Assembly: GCF_001884185.1 (NCBI RefSeq)
Contig: NZ_MAOE01000002.1
Location: 1 to 64,000, forward strand
DNA length: 64,000 nt
Direction: 5' to 3'
From: Bacillus albus
Lineage (GTDB): Bacteria > Bacillota > Bacilli > Bacillales > Bacillaceae_G
In this document: positions 54,751-64,000 of the stretch, piece after piece
How positions within the stretch are numbered: the first letter of the stretch is position 1
Layout of the letters: the number at the start of each line of letters is the position of its first letter
Position numbers and translations under genes: made by a program
The notes under the pieces: model-generated
The model's database searches: none
Seen by the model: only the letters and a program-made list of their open reading frames with translations
Told to the model about the DNA's origin: nothing

Positions 54751-55917
54751 TTAGTACAAAGATTTTTTCATATTATTCCGAATGATTTCAAGGGATTTCG
54801 CTACCGTTAATGCATTCTTTTCTTCAATTTCTGGTTTACGGGGGATAGGTTTATACATGTTGTCTGGATCTTCCCATGTGAGGGGAAGTTCTGTTTCAGC
54901 TTGTCCTTTCCAAGCGTCAATCCATTCTGGAGGGAGATAACCTGAGATGTTTTGGATGTTGTTCATTTCGAGCCAAATGAGTGCCCAAGCTCTTGGGACG
55001 ACGCGCCAGTGGTCATAGCCACCGCCGCCGACAGCAATCCAGCGACCTTCGCAATATTCGTTAGCGATTTCGCGAGCGAGCTTCGGTATTTCACGGTAAA
55101 TATTCATCGTTGCGCAAAGGTGTGTAAGTGGGTCGTAATAATGTGCGTCAGCACCGTTTTGCGTTAAAATAATATCCGGTTTAAAGTATGCGGCAACTTC
55201 TTTTACGACAGTTCGATAAGAATCTAAAAAAGATTCGTCTTCTGTAAAAGCATCGAGTGGAACGTTAAAAGAATAACTATAGCCATTCCCTTGTCCGCGT
55301 TCATTTACAGCGCCAGTTCCGGGGAATAAATAACGACCGGTTTCATGTAGGGAAATAGTACATACGTTAGGGTCGTCGTAAAAAGACCACTGTACACCAT
55401 CACCGTGATGAGCATCTGTATCAATATATAAAACACGTAAACCGTATTTTTTCTGAATATACTTCATTGCGATAGAGCTATCGTTATAAATGCAAAAACC
55501 AGATGCCTTGCCGCGGAAGCCGTGATGTAAGCCGCCACCTAAATTAAGCGCGTGTTTTACTTTCCCGGAAAGAACAGCATCGACAGCAGTTAACGTACCG
55601 CCAACGAGTAATGCACTTGCTTCGTGCATATTTGGAAACATTGGTGTATCTTCTGTTCCGAGTCCATATGTCATCGCAATTGATTTTTCTAACTTACCTT
55701 CTCCAGCACGTTTTACCGCATTTATGTACTCCTCTGTATGAACGTAGGCGATCTCTTCATCTGTAGCCATCCGTGGTGAGATGATTTGAGAAGGAGAGAT
55801 AAAACCACCCTTTTGTAATAAATCATACGTAAGTGTGACGCGCAGTTGGTTAAAAGGATGATCAGGGCTAAATGAATAGCCCCGAAAGTCATCCGAATAA
55901 ATAAACGCGCTACTCAT
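54751..55917 (-). CDS. acuC: Acetoin utilisation deacetylase AcuC
   Basis: 388 residues of the class I histone-deacetylase fold. LRVLYIDTDAHHGDGVQWSFYDD (zinc and catalytic His/Asp), GGGLHHGFRGKASGFCIYND, ILTQNGADAHYYDPLTHL (zinc Asp) and VAVGGGGYDHWRVVPRAWAL. AcuC removes the acetyl group that AcuA puts on AcsA, restoring activity. The ATG (MSSAFIYSDDFRGYSFS) at 55917 overlaps the acuB stop as ATGA; the upstream extension is not needed. Confidence 0.97.
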   Translation of the reverse strand: MSSAFIYSDDFRGYSFSPDHPFNQLRVTLTYDLLQKGGFISPSQIISPRMATDEEIAYVHTEEYINAVKRAGEGKLEKSIAMTYGLGTEDTPMFPNMHEASALLVGGTLTAVDAVLSGKVKHALNLGGGLHHGFRGKASGFCIYNDSSIAMKYIQKKYGLRVLYIDTDAHHGDGVQWSFYDDPNVCTISLHETGRYLFPGTGAVNERGQGNGYSYSFNVPLDAFTEDESFLDSYRTVVKEVAAYFKPDIILTQNGADAHYYDPLTHLCATMNIYREIPKLAREIANEYCEGRWIAVGGGGYDHWRVVPRAWALIWLEMNNIQNISGYLPPEWIDAWKGQAETELPLTWEDPDNMYKPIPRKPEIEEKNALTVAKSLEIIRNNMKKSLY

Positions 55918-56558
55918 GCTTGCATCCCCATAATGTTCGGCCATAATACACGGTAGCCTTCTGCCTCAAGTGCATCAATCACTTTTAGCGGATTCATCGT
56001 TTGGATGCGGAAAACGAGTACTTTATCATTCTCATCTTTTGCTGGGTAGACGAGAACGCTCACGATATTGATTTGTAACTCACTAAAAATAGCAACGACT
56101 TTTCCGAGAATACCAGGTTCGTTTTTCACTTGAATTTCAATTTGTGAACTCGGTTGATGTGCTCCTGTTAATTTCACTAACGTATGCAGCACAGTAGATT
56201 CAGAAATAATTCCAACTAACTTTCCAGCCTTTGTAACAGGAAGACAGCCAATTTTATTTTCAAAAAATAAAGTAGCAATTTCCTCAACGAAATCGAGAGG
56301 ATGGCAAGTCATAACAGGATGTTTCATAATAAGTTCAAGTGGTTGCTTCAGCATATCGAGTGAAACTTGTTCATCTAAAATAGACGGACTTGCATCTCTT
56401 ACATCCCGATCAGAAATAATGCCTACAACATGATTATTTTGATCGACAATTGGAATGTGCCGAATGCCTTTCGTGCGTATCGTTCGGATTGCTGTTTCGA
56501 TTGTATCGTTTGGATGTAATGTCACCACATCTTGATTCATAATTTCTTCTACAATCAT
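55914..56558 (-). CDS. acuB: CBS-ACT protein AcuB
   Basis: 214 residues. Two CBS domains (MNQDVVTLHPNDTIETAIRTIRTKGIRHIPIVDQNNHVVGIISDRDVRDAS and MKHPVMTCHPLDFVEEIATLFFENKIGCLPVTKAGKLVGIISESTVLHTLV) followed by an ACT-like domain (VKNEPGILGKVVAIFSELQINIVSVLVYPAKDENDKVLVFRIQT). It likely senses an adenine nucleotide or related ligand; the exact role in acetoin/acetate use is not settled. Sits between acuA (17 bases upstream) and acuC (ATGA overlap). Confidence 0.95.
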   Translation of the reverse strand: MIVEEIMNQDVVTLHPNDTIETAIRTIRTKGIRHIPIVDQNNHVVGIISDRDVRDASPSILDEQVSLDMLKQPLELIMKHPVMTCHPLDFVEEIATLFFENKIGCLPVTKAGKLVGIISESTVLHTLVKLTGAHQPSSQIEIQVKNEPGILGKVVAIFSELQINIVSVLVYPAKDENDKVLVFRIQTMNPLKVIDALEAEGYRVLWPNIMGMQA

Positions 56559-56575
56559 TCCAGTTGCCCCCTTTA

Positions 56576-57208
56576 TTAATACATAAAACGATTGTGAAAA
56601 CGTAGACGATCAAATGCTTGAATAGAATCCGTATCAACGCGTTTACCGATGCGGACCATTAAACAATTAGCAGGATGTGAACAAATTTCAGGATCATCTG
56701 TAGCCATCCATTGTAACCCACCAGCATTCATCATTTTTTCCATTACTTTTCGGTACTCCCAAACATTTAAGCCTGTTTGTTTTAAATCCCAGTGCCAATA
56801 ATATTCAGTCGTCAATATAATGTAATCTTCCATATAATCGTCCATCATTGAAACTTCTAATAAGTTCTTTCCGACAGCGCAACCACGAAAGGCAGGGACA
56901 ACTTCAATCGCCCCAAGTTCAATTAAGTTTTCCATCTTTCCTTCTGACCATCGTTCAAGTGGATCAGGATACAAGTATGTAACATATCCAACAATTGTTT
57001 GGTCATGTCTAGCAATAATGAGACGAGCTTCTGGCAATTTAGAAATTTCGACAATTGCTTTATATTGCTGCTCGGCAGGACGAAACGCAATTAAGTCTGG
57101 ATGAAATTCATACATTTCTAAGTTATGTGTAGAGACAGGCCCTTCAATAATTAAAGTGCCTTTCGCTGTTTTTAAATTTCTAGCATTATATATTTTTTTA
57201 TGAATCAA
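56576..57208 (-). CDS. acuA: Protein acetyltransferase AcuA (GNAT)
   Basis: 210 residues, the B. subtilis AcuA length and very close in sequence: TVGYVTYLYPDPLERWSEGKMENLIELGAIEVVPAFRGCAVGKNLLEVSMMDDYMEDYIILTTEYYWHWDLKQTGLNVWEYRKVMEKMMNAGGLQWMATDDPEICSHPANCLMVRIG. AcuA acetylates a lysine of AcsA and inactivates it. The TTG at 57208 is used since GGTGGTGAG lies seven bases upstream; a frame from GTG 57223 reads through the RBS. Confidence 0.95.
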   Translation of the reverse strand: MIHKKIYNARNLKTAKGTLIIEGPVSTHNLEMYEFHPDLIAFRPAEQQYKAIVEISKLPEARLIIARHDQTIVGYVTYLYPDPLERWSEGKMENLIELGAIEVVPAFRGCAVGKNLLEVSMMDDYMEDYIILTTEYYWHWDLKQTGLNVWEYRKVMEKMMNAGGLQWMATDDPEICSHPANCLMVRIGKRVDTDSIQAFDRLRFHNRFMY

Positions 57209-57384
57209 TGTATTGCTCACCACCTTGAGGGTTTGTGAATCTATTAATATCGTACTTTATAATATATGCGATGTGAATCGAAATTTGTCATTAAAAATTT
57301 GTCTAAAAATCAACAAATATACTGAAAATTTTAAATAATGTTATTATAATAGATAATAGAATACATAGGAGGGGGATGTAAAGT

Positions 57385-59103
57385 ATGAAAGTAGAAACGC
57401 TTCCTGTCATTAAAGGAGAAAATAATTTGCCGAATTATGATGAGGCATACGCGAATTTTAACTGGGAAGAGGTTAATAAAAACTTTACTTGGAATGAAAC
57501 AGGCCGAGTAAATATGGCGTATGAGGCAATTGATAAGCATGCGAAATCCGATCGAAAGAATAAAGTAGCCCTTTATTATCAAGATGGATCGCGAAAAGAG
57601 AAGTATACATTTAAGGAAATGAAGGATTTTTCTAATAAAGCAGGAAACGTCCTGAAAAATTATGGCGATGTAGAAAAAGGCGATCGCGTTTTTATTTTTA
57701 TGCCGCGTTCCCCAGAGTTATATTTTGCACTTTTAGGTGCAGTGAAATTAGGGGCAATCGTAGGTCCGTTATTTGAAGCATTTATGGAAGGTGCAGTTCG
57801 CGATCGTTTAGAAGATAGCGAAGCGAAGGTGTTAATTACAACGCCTGAATTGTTAGAGCGCGTACCATTAAATGATTTACCAGCTTTGAAGACAGTCTTC
57901 CTTGTTGGAGATCATGTAGAAGAAGGCGGTAAAACAGTAGCGTTCAATCCTTTATTTGAACAAGCTTCAAAAGAATTACATATTGAATGGTTAGGCCGTG
58001 AAGACGGTTTGATTCTACATTATACGTCTGGTTCTACTGGTAAACCAAAAGGTGTTCTTCATGCGCAGAACGCAATGGTTCAACACTATCAAACGGCGAA
58101 GTGGGTATTAGATTTAAAAGAAGATGATGTATATTGGTGCACAGCTGACCCAGGCTGGGTAACTGGAACAGCTTACGGTATTTTCGCACCGTGGTTAGTC
58201 GGAGCATCGAATGTTATTTTAGGTGGTCGCTTTAGTCCAGAAGCTTGGTATGAAGCGCTGCAAGATTACGGTGTAACAGTTTGGTACAGCGCACCAACAG
58301 CGTTCCGCATGTTAATGGGTGCTGGACAAGACGCAATTAAAAAATATGATTTATCACAAGTGCGCCACGTATTAAGCGTTGGTGAACCGCTAAATCCAGA
58401 AGTAATTCGCTGGGGTATGAACGCATTTGGACTTCGCATTCATGATACGTGGTGGATGACAGAAACAGGTGGACAAGTTATTTGTAACTACCCTTGTATG
58501 GAAATCCGTCCAGGTTCAATGGGTAAACCAATTCCAGGCGTGAAAGCAGCGATTGTTGATAATGAAGGAAATGAAGTGCCTCCTTACACAATGGGTAACT
58601 TAGCAATTGGTAAAGGTTGGCCAGCGATGATGCGTGGAATCTGGAATAACAAGCAAAAGTATGAATCTTACTTTATGCCAGGAGATTGGTACGTATCAGG
58701 TGACTCTGCTTATATGGATGAAGATGGATACTTCTGGTTCCAAGGACGCATTGATGATGTAATTATGACATCAGGTGAGCGCGTTGGTCCGTTTGAAGTA
58801 GAAAGCAAATTAATCGAGCATGCTGCTGTTGCAGAAGCCGGTGTAATTGGTATTCCTGATCCAGTGCGCGGAGAAATCATTAAAGCATTTATCGCGCTTC
58901 GAGCAGGATACGAACCATCTGAAGAATTAAAAGAAGAAATTCGTCAATTTGTAAAGAAAGGCCTAGCAGCTCATGCAGCGCCAAGACAAATTGAATTTAG
59001 AGATAAATTACCGAAAACGAGAAGTGGTAAAATTATGCGCCGCGTATTAAAAGCGTGGGAGTTAAACTTACCAACAGGTGACTTATCAACGATGGAAGAT
59101 TAA
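57385..59103 (+). CDS. acsA: Acetyl-CoA synthetase AcsA
   Basis: 572 residues of the AMP-forming ligase family. LILHYTSGSTGKPKGVLHAQNAMV (ATP loop), GASNVILGGRFSPEAWYEAL, SVGEPLNPEVIRWGM, HDTWWMTETGGQVI, YFMPGDWYVSGDSAYMDEDGYFWFQGRIDDVIMTSGERVGPFEVES and the C-terminal KTRSGKIMRRVLKAWE motif whose Lys (KTRSGKIMRR) is the site acetylated by AcuA. Produces acetyl-CoA from acetate. It diverges from acuABC; the 176-bp gap holds both promoters. AGGAGGGGG is before the ATG. Confidence 0.98.
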   Translation: MKVETLPVIKGENNLPNYDEAYANFNWEEVNKNFTWNETGRVNMAYEAIDKHAKSDRKNKVALYYQDGSRKEKYTFKEMKDFSNKAGNVLKNYGDVEKGDRVFIFMPRSPELYFALLGAVKLGAIVGPLFEAFMEGAVRDRLEDSEAKVLITTPELLERVPLNDLPALKTVFLVGDHVEEGGKTVAFNPLFEQASKELHIEWLGREDGLILHYTSGSTGKPKGVLHAQNAMVQHYQTAKWVLDLKEDDVYWCTADPGWVTGTAYGIFAPWLVGASNVILGGRFSPEAWYEALQDYGVTVWYSAPTAFRMLMGAGQDAIKKYDLSQVRHVLSVGEPLNPEVIRWGMNAFGLRIHDTWWMTETGGQVICNYPCMEIRPGSMGKPIPGVKAAIVDNEGNEVPPYTMGNLAIGKGWPAMMRGIWNNKQKYESYFMPGDWYVSGDSAYMDEDGYFWFQGRIDDVIMTSGERVGPFEVESKLIEHAAVAEAGVIGIPDPVRGEIIKAFIALRAGYEPSEELKEEIRQFVKKGLAAHAAPRQIEFRDKLPKTRSGKIMRRVLKAWELNLPTGDLSTMED

Positions 59104-59106
59104 GAG

Positions 59107-59147
59107 AGAAAGGTCTGAACAAGTAATATGTTCAGACCTTTCTTTTT
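59107..59147 (+). terminator. Terminator of acsA
   Basis: AGAAAGGTCTGAAC and GTTCAGACCTTTCT arms, then T residues. Confidence 0.92.
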
Positions 59148-59192
59148 TGTGATATCATGAACTTATATATATAAGTTAAAGGGGATAATAAA

Positions 59193-59750
59193 ATGAAAAC
59201 AGAAAAAGAAAAGATGATACTAGGGGAAATGTACATACCAGCTGATCCAGTTTTAGTTCAAGAGAGGGAGCAAGCTCGTATATTAACGAGAAAATTAAAT
59301 GAAACGCCAGAAGTACAATTAAAAGAGCGTAGCGAAATCGTAAAAGAACTATTCGGAACGACTGGAGATAACATTCATCTTGAATCTTCTTTCAGATGTG
59401 ATTATGGCTATAACATTCACGTCGGCGAAAATTTTTACGCGAACTTTGACTGTACCATTTTAGATGTATGTCCAGTAACAATCGGAGTGAACTGTATGTT
59501 AGCTCCAGGTGTTCACATTTATACAGCAACACACCCGCTTGATCCAGTAGAGCGCATAAGCGGATCAGAATACGGAAAACCAGTTACAATTGGCGACAAC
59601 GTATGGATTGGCGGAAGAGCGATTATTAATCCTGGTGTAACAATTGGAGATAATGCAGTCATCGCATCTGGCGCCGTTGTAACGAAAGATGTGCCAGATT
59701 ATGTAGTAGTTGGCGGAAATCCTGCAAAGGTTATTAAAAAAATAAAATAA
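59193..59750 (+). CDS. maa: Maltose O-acetyltransferase-like (hexapeptide repeat)
   Basis: 185 residues. [36 protein letters not shown] is the Maa/LacA N-terminal domain; the left-handed beta-helix runs [61 protein letters not shown] with the catalytic His in ATHPLD. It should acetylate maltose, glucose or related sugars with acetyl-CoA, possibly for export. AAAGGGG precedes the ATG. Confidence 0.92.
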   Translation: MKTEKEKMILGEMYIPADPVLVQEREQARILTRKLNETPEVQLKERSEIVKELFGTTGDNIHLESSFRCDYGYNIHVGENFYANFDCTILDVCPVTIGVNCMLAPGVHIYTATHPLDPVERISGSEYGKPVTIGDNVWIGGRAIINPGVTIGDNAVIASGAVVTKDVPDYVVVGGNPAKVIKKIK

Positions 59751-59816
59751 TATTTGAACGAAGCACCTTCCTCGTCTGTATACATTTATGAAAGAATAGA
59801 TGAGGGAGGCTTTTAT

Positions 59817-60272
59817 ATGTCTAATAAATTACTTCTTACTTTTGCTTTAATTGGAATTCTAGTCGTATTTTCTTGTGGTCTTTTCTTACCGATACCAATT
59901 GGATATAGAGTATCAATGCTTACAGCTGGAGTTATAATGAGTGTTGTGTTTTCAATCATTATTCCGTTTGATAAAAAACACATAGTACGAAAAAAAGGGA
60001 ATAAAATCGATTTTACAAAAACAAAAGTTTATTTTCGCTGGAATGTATTTGATACGATTTCTGTTTGTCTGGCATTGTATGCATGTATATGTGTGCAGGT
60101 TTTAATTTTTTTAGTTCCAATGGGATTTACAATTCAAAATCCATATGTTCAATTTTTTACAAATCAATCGCAGTTGTGGGTTTTTATTGCAATTGCATAT
60201 TTAATTTCCCGTATTTCATTAACGTTAAAAGGAATAAAGGAGATCAAAAATCATGGCGCAGATTGGGATTGA
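59817..60272 (+). CDS. Four-helix membrane protein (151 aa), start of sigma-factor unit
   Basis: Start at ATG 59817, seven bases after GGGAGG; the open frame continues upstream to 59754 without an RBS. Four hydrophobic helices: LLLTFALIGILVVFSCGLFL, VSMLTAGVIMSVVFSIIIPF, TISVCLALYACICVQVLIFLVPM and LWVFIAIAYLISRISLTL. The stop lies 20 bases inside the sigma factor gene, so the two are translationally coupled. No family recognised. It could be a sensor or partner for the sigma unit; that is inferred from the overlap only. Confidence 0.75.
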   Translation: MSNKLLLTFALIGILVVFSCGLFLPIPIGYRVSMLTAGVIMSVVFSIIIPFDKKHIVRKKGNKIDFTKTKVYFRWNVFDTISVCLALYACICVQVLIFLVPMGFTIQNPYVQFFTNQSQLWVFIAIAYLISRISLTLKGIKEIKNHGADWD

Positions 60273-60798
60273 GGAGGAGCTCATGCTTGCGTATCAAAGT
60301 GGAGATAAGCAGGCTGGGGAAAAACTATATGTTTTAATCAAACCAGCGCTATACACATTTTTATATCGATTTAATCGAGATGAACAATTAAGCATCGATC
60401 TTGTGCAAGATACTTTTTTGACGTTAGAGCGTAAGAAACATATGTATGAACTTGAAAAAGGAAAAATAAAAACGTATTTATTTCAAATTGGTTATCGTCT
60501 TATGATTAATAAATTAAATAGAAGAAAAAAGTGGCGTACGCTTTTGCCGTTTTTAGTGCCGATCCAGGAAAAAGAATTTTCTCATGAAGATCGGCTCACA
60601 GTAAGAGAAGCAATTTTGAAAGTTCCTGAAGAACAGCGAGCTGTTCTTATTCTTTCTTATTATCATGATATGCAGCAGAAAGAGATTGCAGAGATATTAA
60701 ACATTCCGATTGGAACAGTGAAGTCAAGACTTCATAACGGGATAAAGAAATTAAAACAATTGCTGGAGGTGGATGAAATTGAGCGAAAATCCCTTTAA
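60253..60798 (+). CDS. ECF-type RNA polymerase sigma factor
   Basis: 181 residues. Sigma region 2 ALYTFLYRFNRDEQLSIDLVQDTFLTLERKKHMYE, region 4 RAVLILSYYHDMQQKEIAEILNIPIGTVKSRLHNGIKKLKQLLE. Region 3 is absent, as in ECF (group IV) factors. The GGAG ten bases upstream sets ATG 60253. It overlaps both the upstream membrane-protein gene and the downstream gene (25 bases), implying one tightly coupled operon. Target promoters are unknown. Confidence 0.9.
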   Translation: MAQIGIEEELMLAYQSGDKQAGEKLYVLIKPALYTFLYRFNRDEQLSIDLVQDTFLTLERKKHMYELEKGKIKTYLFQIGYRLMINKLNRRKKWRTLLPFLVPIQEKEFSHEDRLTVREAILKVPEEQRAVLILSYYHDMQQKEIAEILNIPIGTVKSRLHNGIKKLKQLLEVDEIERKSL

Positions 60799-61024
60799 GA
60801 GTGAATATAAATTAAAACAGCATTTAGATAGTGACCATGTAGAAGTACCAGACTTTCCAAAAACGGTAAGTCGCTTCGATCGATTAATCGGATTTCTTGG
60901 TTCTCCAGCGAAAGATCCTGTAGAGGCGACGATCGGGAATGATTTATCGGTTGTATTTCATGTGTCGTTATTAGTTGGAGTTCCAATTCTTTCTCTTATT
61001 ACGATACTCTTTGCGACGTTATAA
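60773..61024 (+). CDS. Small single-pass membrane protein, candidate anti-sigma factor
   Basis: 83 residues: a charged cytosolic N-terminus (NPFKSEYKLKQHLDSDHVEVPDFPKTVSRFDRLIGFLG), then one C-terminal membrane helix (VVFHVSLLVGVPILSLITILFATL). Its position after an ECF sigma gene with 25-base overlap is that of an anti-sigma factor, and the length and single helix would fit a minimal one, but no anti-sigma (ZAS) motif HxxxCxxC is present. ATG 60773 is three bases and TTG 60779 nine bases after GGAGG; the true start may be TTG. Confidence 0.7.
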   Translation: MKLSENPFKSEYKLKQHLDSDHVEVPDFPKTVSRFDRLIGFLGSPAKDPVEATIGNDLSVVFHVSLLVGVPILSLITILFATL

Positions 61025-61079
61025 AGGATTGGCAAGAAGAGAAACCCGACCTCTATTTGACACGCCTATATAAATGATG

Positions 61080-61350
61080 GTATAAAGAAAAGTATATGAA
61101 TAATTGAGCGTGGAAAGGGAGAAGTAGTGATCATTTCCCTGTTTTAGAGAGCTGATGGCCGGTGAAAATCAGCACATAGATGATCGCGAATTACGCCCCT
61201 AGAGCATCTTTTTTCGATTGAATGGTATTCAAAAGGGAAAAGACGGTGCTAAGCCGTTATGTAAATAAGGTGGTAGGCTTTTTTGCCTGCAACTAGGGTG
61301 GTAACGCGATAATCAAAATCGTCCCTTATTTCAAGGGGCGATTTTTTTAT
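61080..61350 (+). promoter_or_regulatory. T-box riboswitch controlling tyrS
   Basis: A tRNA-sensing leader. The stem I specifier region AATTACGCC carries TAC at 61192, a tyrosine codon, agreeing with the downstream gene. The T-box core TAGGGTGGTAACGCG is at 61294-61308; the terminator AATCGTCCC ... GGGGCGATTTTTTT is at 61317-61348. Uncharged tRNA-Tyr should stabilise the antiterminator and switch tyrS on. Confidence 0.95.
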
Positions 61351-61396
61351 GTTTTCAACCTTCACGCCAGTAATGAACTTAAAGGAGAGTATGTAG

Positions 61397-62656
<1,260 letters not shown>

Positions 62657-62681
62657 TCAGAAACGAATATAAAACAAATAG

Positions 62682-62726
62682 TACCCCGGATTGTAGGCTG
62701 AAAAGTTTATGATTCGGGGTTTTTAT
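62682..62726 (+). terminator. Terminator of tyrS
   Basis: ACCCCGGATT-type arm and ATTCGGGGT arm around a long loop, then five T residues. Confidence 0.75.
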
Positions 62727-62734
62727 GTATGAAT

Positions 62735-63037
62735 TTAGATTACCTTACGAGTTCTTGTAAATAGAATATGAAGAATTAATACGAGCATATAAAGTAAGCT
62801 AATGAGCATAACAATAAATGCTGTTGGATAAAATTTTGCTGCATATATAAAGAAATCGATTTGATAAATATCTTCGTAATTTGAAACGGTGCCTTTAAAG
62901 TAATTCGTAAATTTAGCGCTATATTTCCATTCTTCAGGATTATCTATTAAATTACTCCCCTGATACCAATTAATAAGTGCGGAAGTAATAAACAACATAC
63001 ATGCACTACCCAATTGAACCATTTGATTTATTGTCAA
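62735..63037 (-). CDS. DUF4306-like small membrane protein
   Basis: 100 residues with two hydrophobic helices (MVQLGSACMLFITSALINW and AFIVMLISLLYMLVLILHILF) enclosing an extracytoplasmic loop WYQGSNLIDNPEEWKYSAKFTNYFKG, the WKYS pattern of DUF4306 (B. subtilis YjdJ-like). Function unknown. The TTG start has GGAGG ten bases upstream; an in-frame ATG five codons in is possible. Confidence 0.75.
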   Translation of the reverse strand: MTINQMVQLGSACMLFITSALINWYQGSNLIDNPEEWKYSAKFTNYFKGTVSNYEDIYQIDFFIYAAKFYPTAFIVMLISLLYMLVLILHILFTRTRKVI

Positions 63038-63187
63038 AATGAATCGACCTCCTATTTAATGGTTATTATAGCGTGCATTCATATTTCTGTAACCTTTTTG
63101 TTGTAATCTCCTTTTCGAGTTCATACGGAAATCACATGTAAGCGGTATGATAAATGTATAACAAATAGAAAGGAGTGGTAAAACAAA

Positions 63188-63316
63188 ATGTCACTAGAAG
63201 CGCTCATTATTTTTTCTTTGCTAAACGCGGGTCAGCTTGCAGAGAATTCGAAGGTGGATGTACATAAAGAGCAGAAAGATGCTTATGTATATGTTCAGAA
63301 AGAGGAAAATAAATAA
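63188..63316 (+). CDS. 42-residue peptide with strong RBS
   Basis: MSLEALIIFSLLNAGQLAEN, then a hydrophilic Lys/Glu-rich tail ending YVQKEENK. AAAGGAG lies 12 bases upstream and the ORF ends at a terminator shared with the converging gene, so it is probably expressed. Residues 4-14 are hydrophobic but too short for a full membrane helix. No family recognised. Confidence 0.55.
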   Translation: MSLEALIIFSLLNAGQLAENSKVDVHKEQKDAYVYVQKEENK

Positions 63317-63334
63317 CTTTAATATATATAAATA

Positions 63335-63378
63335 AAAGCTACTCGAAGTAACTGTTTTAGTTGTCTTCGGTAGCTTTT
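63335..63378. terminator. Bidirectional terminator at the 63.35 kb convergence
   Basis: AAAAGCTAC-CGAAG and CTTCG-GTAGCTTTTT arms around a 17-base loop. Confidence 0.82.
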
Positions 63379-63382
63379 TACA

Positions 63383-63847
63383 TTATGAATAAATAGGAAT
63401 TAATTCTCGCTTGAAATCTTCGTACATTTCAAAGGCAATTTTTATGATTTCTTTGAGTTCATCGTAACTGTGGAAATATAGCACGGGTACTTTTTCCGTG
63501 TCATTTGATAACAATCTTATAAATGTGTCCCAAGGGTCTCCAGATTTAACTTCACCATTATGCCATGCTTCCCAAATCAATTCAGCAACACCATATTTTA
63601 AGCTGATGTTGAATCTAAAGGTGTAGACATCTTTGTTTTTTACTTCTCCTACAATAAAAAAGTCTTCTTTTTTATTGTAACGAGCTTTATAGCCAAGAGA
63701 CTCGAATACTTCAATAGCTTTTTCATTTTCATAGTTTTCAAATGTATTTGTTCTATCGGAAAATTTTTCTGATAATGCTTTATATCTCTTAATAAAATCA
63801 ATTTTTGTAAGGCAGGCTTGTATTTCAGGTTGTAATGAATACGCCAA
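63383..63847 (-). CDS. Hypothetical protein, immunity-like appearance
   Basis: 154 residues, not recognised. TTG start with GGGAGGAG six bases upstream. The sequence KYGVAELIWEAWHNGEVKSGDPWDTFIRLLSNDTEKVPVLYFHSYDELKEIIKIAFEMYEDFKRELIPIY resembles small cytosolic immunity-type proteins in overall pattern (aromatic, acidic, Trp-rich middle), but no toxin is nearby and I cannot name a family. Confidence 0.65.
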   Translation of the reverse strand: MAYSLQPEIQACLTKIDFIKRYKALSEKFSDRTNTFENYENEKAIEVFESLGYKARYNKKEDFFIVGEVKNKDVYTFRFNISLKYGVAELIWEAWHNGEVKSGDPWDTFIRLLSNDTEKVPVLYFHSYDELKEIIKIAFEMYEDFKRELIPIYS

Positions 63848-63914
63848 TAATTACTCCTCCCTAATTTTTAATATTAGATCAAATAAAACAGTATACATGT
63901 TAGATACATGAAGA

Positions 63915-63946
63915 AATCCGGCTCTTGTGAGTCGGATTTTCTTTTT
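63915..63946 (+). terminator. Hairpin near the right edge
   Basis: AATCCGGCTC and GAGTCGGATT arms with one mismatch around TTGT, then TTTTC TTTTT. No plus-strand gene ends here that I can see, so its gene is unclear. Confidence 0.55.
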
Positions 63947-64000
63947 ATATATATAAGATAAGATTGCCTTTCTTATATATAAAATTATGAATAGATAGGA

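Noticed and set aside
57209-57384. cre site in the acuA-acsA gap
   Set aside because: TGTGAATCGAAATTTGTCA near 57271 has only a loose match to the cre consensus; not supportable without binding data.
60065-60337. 90-aa plus-strand frame
   Set aside because: Out-of-frame overlap with the membrane protein and sigma factor genes; no RBS.

Overview
The window is chromosomal DNA of a Bacillus cereus group member (cereus/thuringiensis/anthracis clade). The evidence is: low GC with strong AGGAGG-type ribosome binding sites; a BclA-type collagen-like exosporium protein at the left edge; bcr1 repeats, a B. cereus-group-specific element bounded by TTTAT; and gene order that follows the Bacillus ytfP-ytgP-ytzG-pepV ... 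trmB-ytnP ... ytpPQR-sftA-murC ... ytxG-ytxJ-ccpA ... acuCBA/acsA-tyrS backbone.

Layout. 1-550: C-terminal part of a collagen-like spore-surface protein. 700-5,850: molybdenum cofactor cluster moaA-moeB, moaC (opposite strand), moeA-mobB-moaE-moaD. 5,930-13,650: a small secreted protein, glucose uptake and glucose dehydrogenase (glcU-gdh), a CarD/CdnL regulator, two small ORFs including cse60, an ArsR/AHSA1-type pair with a repeat-bearing promoter, an MFS exporter and the flavoprotein YtfP. 13,780-14,180: bcr1 elements in tandem, ending just before ytgP (MurJ-type flippase). 14,200-30,950: housekeeping genes (RsuA-type pseudouridine synthase, PepV, ThpR, pullulanase AmyX, TrmB, YtnP lactonase, M42 peptidase, YtpP/Q/R) plus a lipoprotein amidase. 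31,100-37,700: DNA translocase SftA with two expanded internal repeat arrays, a nicotinate phosphoribosyltransferase and murC. 37,950-43,990: acetyltransferases, small membrane and lipoproteins, AmpS, YtxG/YtxJ, a CamS-like lipoprotein and a DUF2247 protein. About 43,990-44,120: a decayed fragment of the DAHP synthase gene aroA, followed by intact ccpA. 45,690-54,620: accessory genes, including a stand-alone IS605-type tnpB with its probable guide RNA, mscL, an ankyrin lipoprotein and a histidine kinase/response regulator pair. 54,750-59,100: acetate/acetoin module acuABC divergent from acsA. 59,190-64,000: maltose acetyltransferase, an ECF sigma factor unit, T-box-controlled tyrS and small hypothetical genes.

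How genes work together. The moa/moe/mob genes make molybdopterin from GTP, sulfurate it and insert molybdenum. glcU-gdh takes up and oxidises glucose. AcsA makes acetyl-CoA and is switched off and on by AcuA acetylation and AcuC deacetylation; CcpA is the catabolite regulator encoded nearby. MurC, the MurJ-like YtgP, SftA and the amidase all act on envelope growth and division.

The most unusual non-genic signal is a dispersed intergenic repeat in which GATATA-type motifs recur every 20-21 bp at six loci. Other points of interest are the tandem bcr1 block at the 5' end of ytgP, a GC-richer direct-repeat-bounded element at 26.75-26.93 kb, the aroA relic, and a TnpB without the usual zinc-finger cysteines or the canonical RuvC-II glutamate. 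No complete new multi-gene defence or biosynthetic system is evident.
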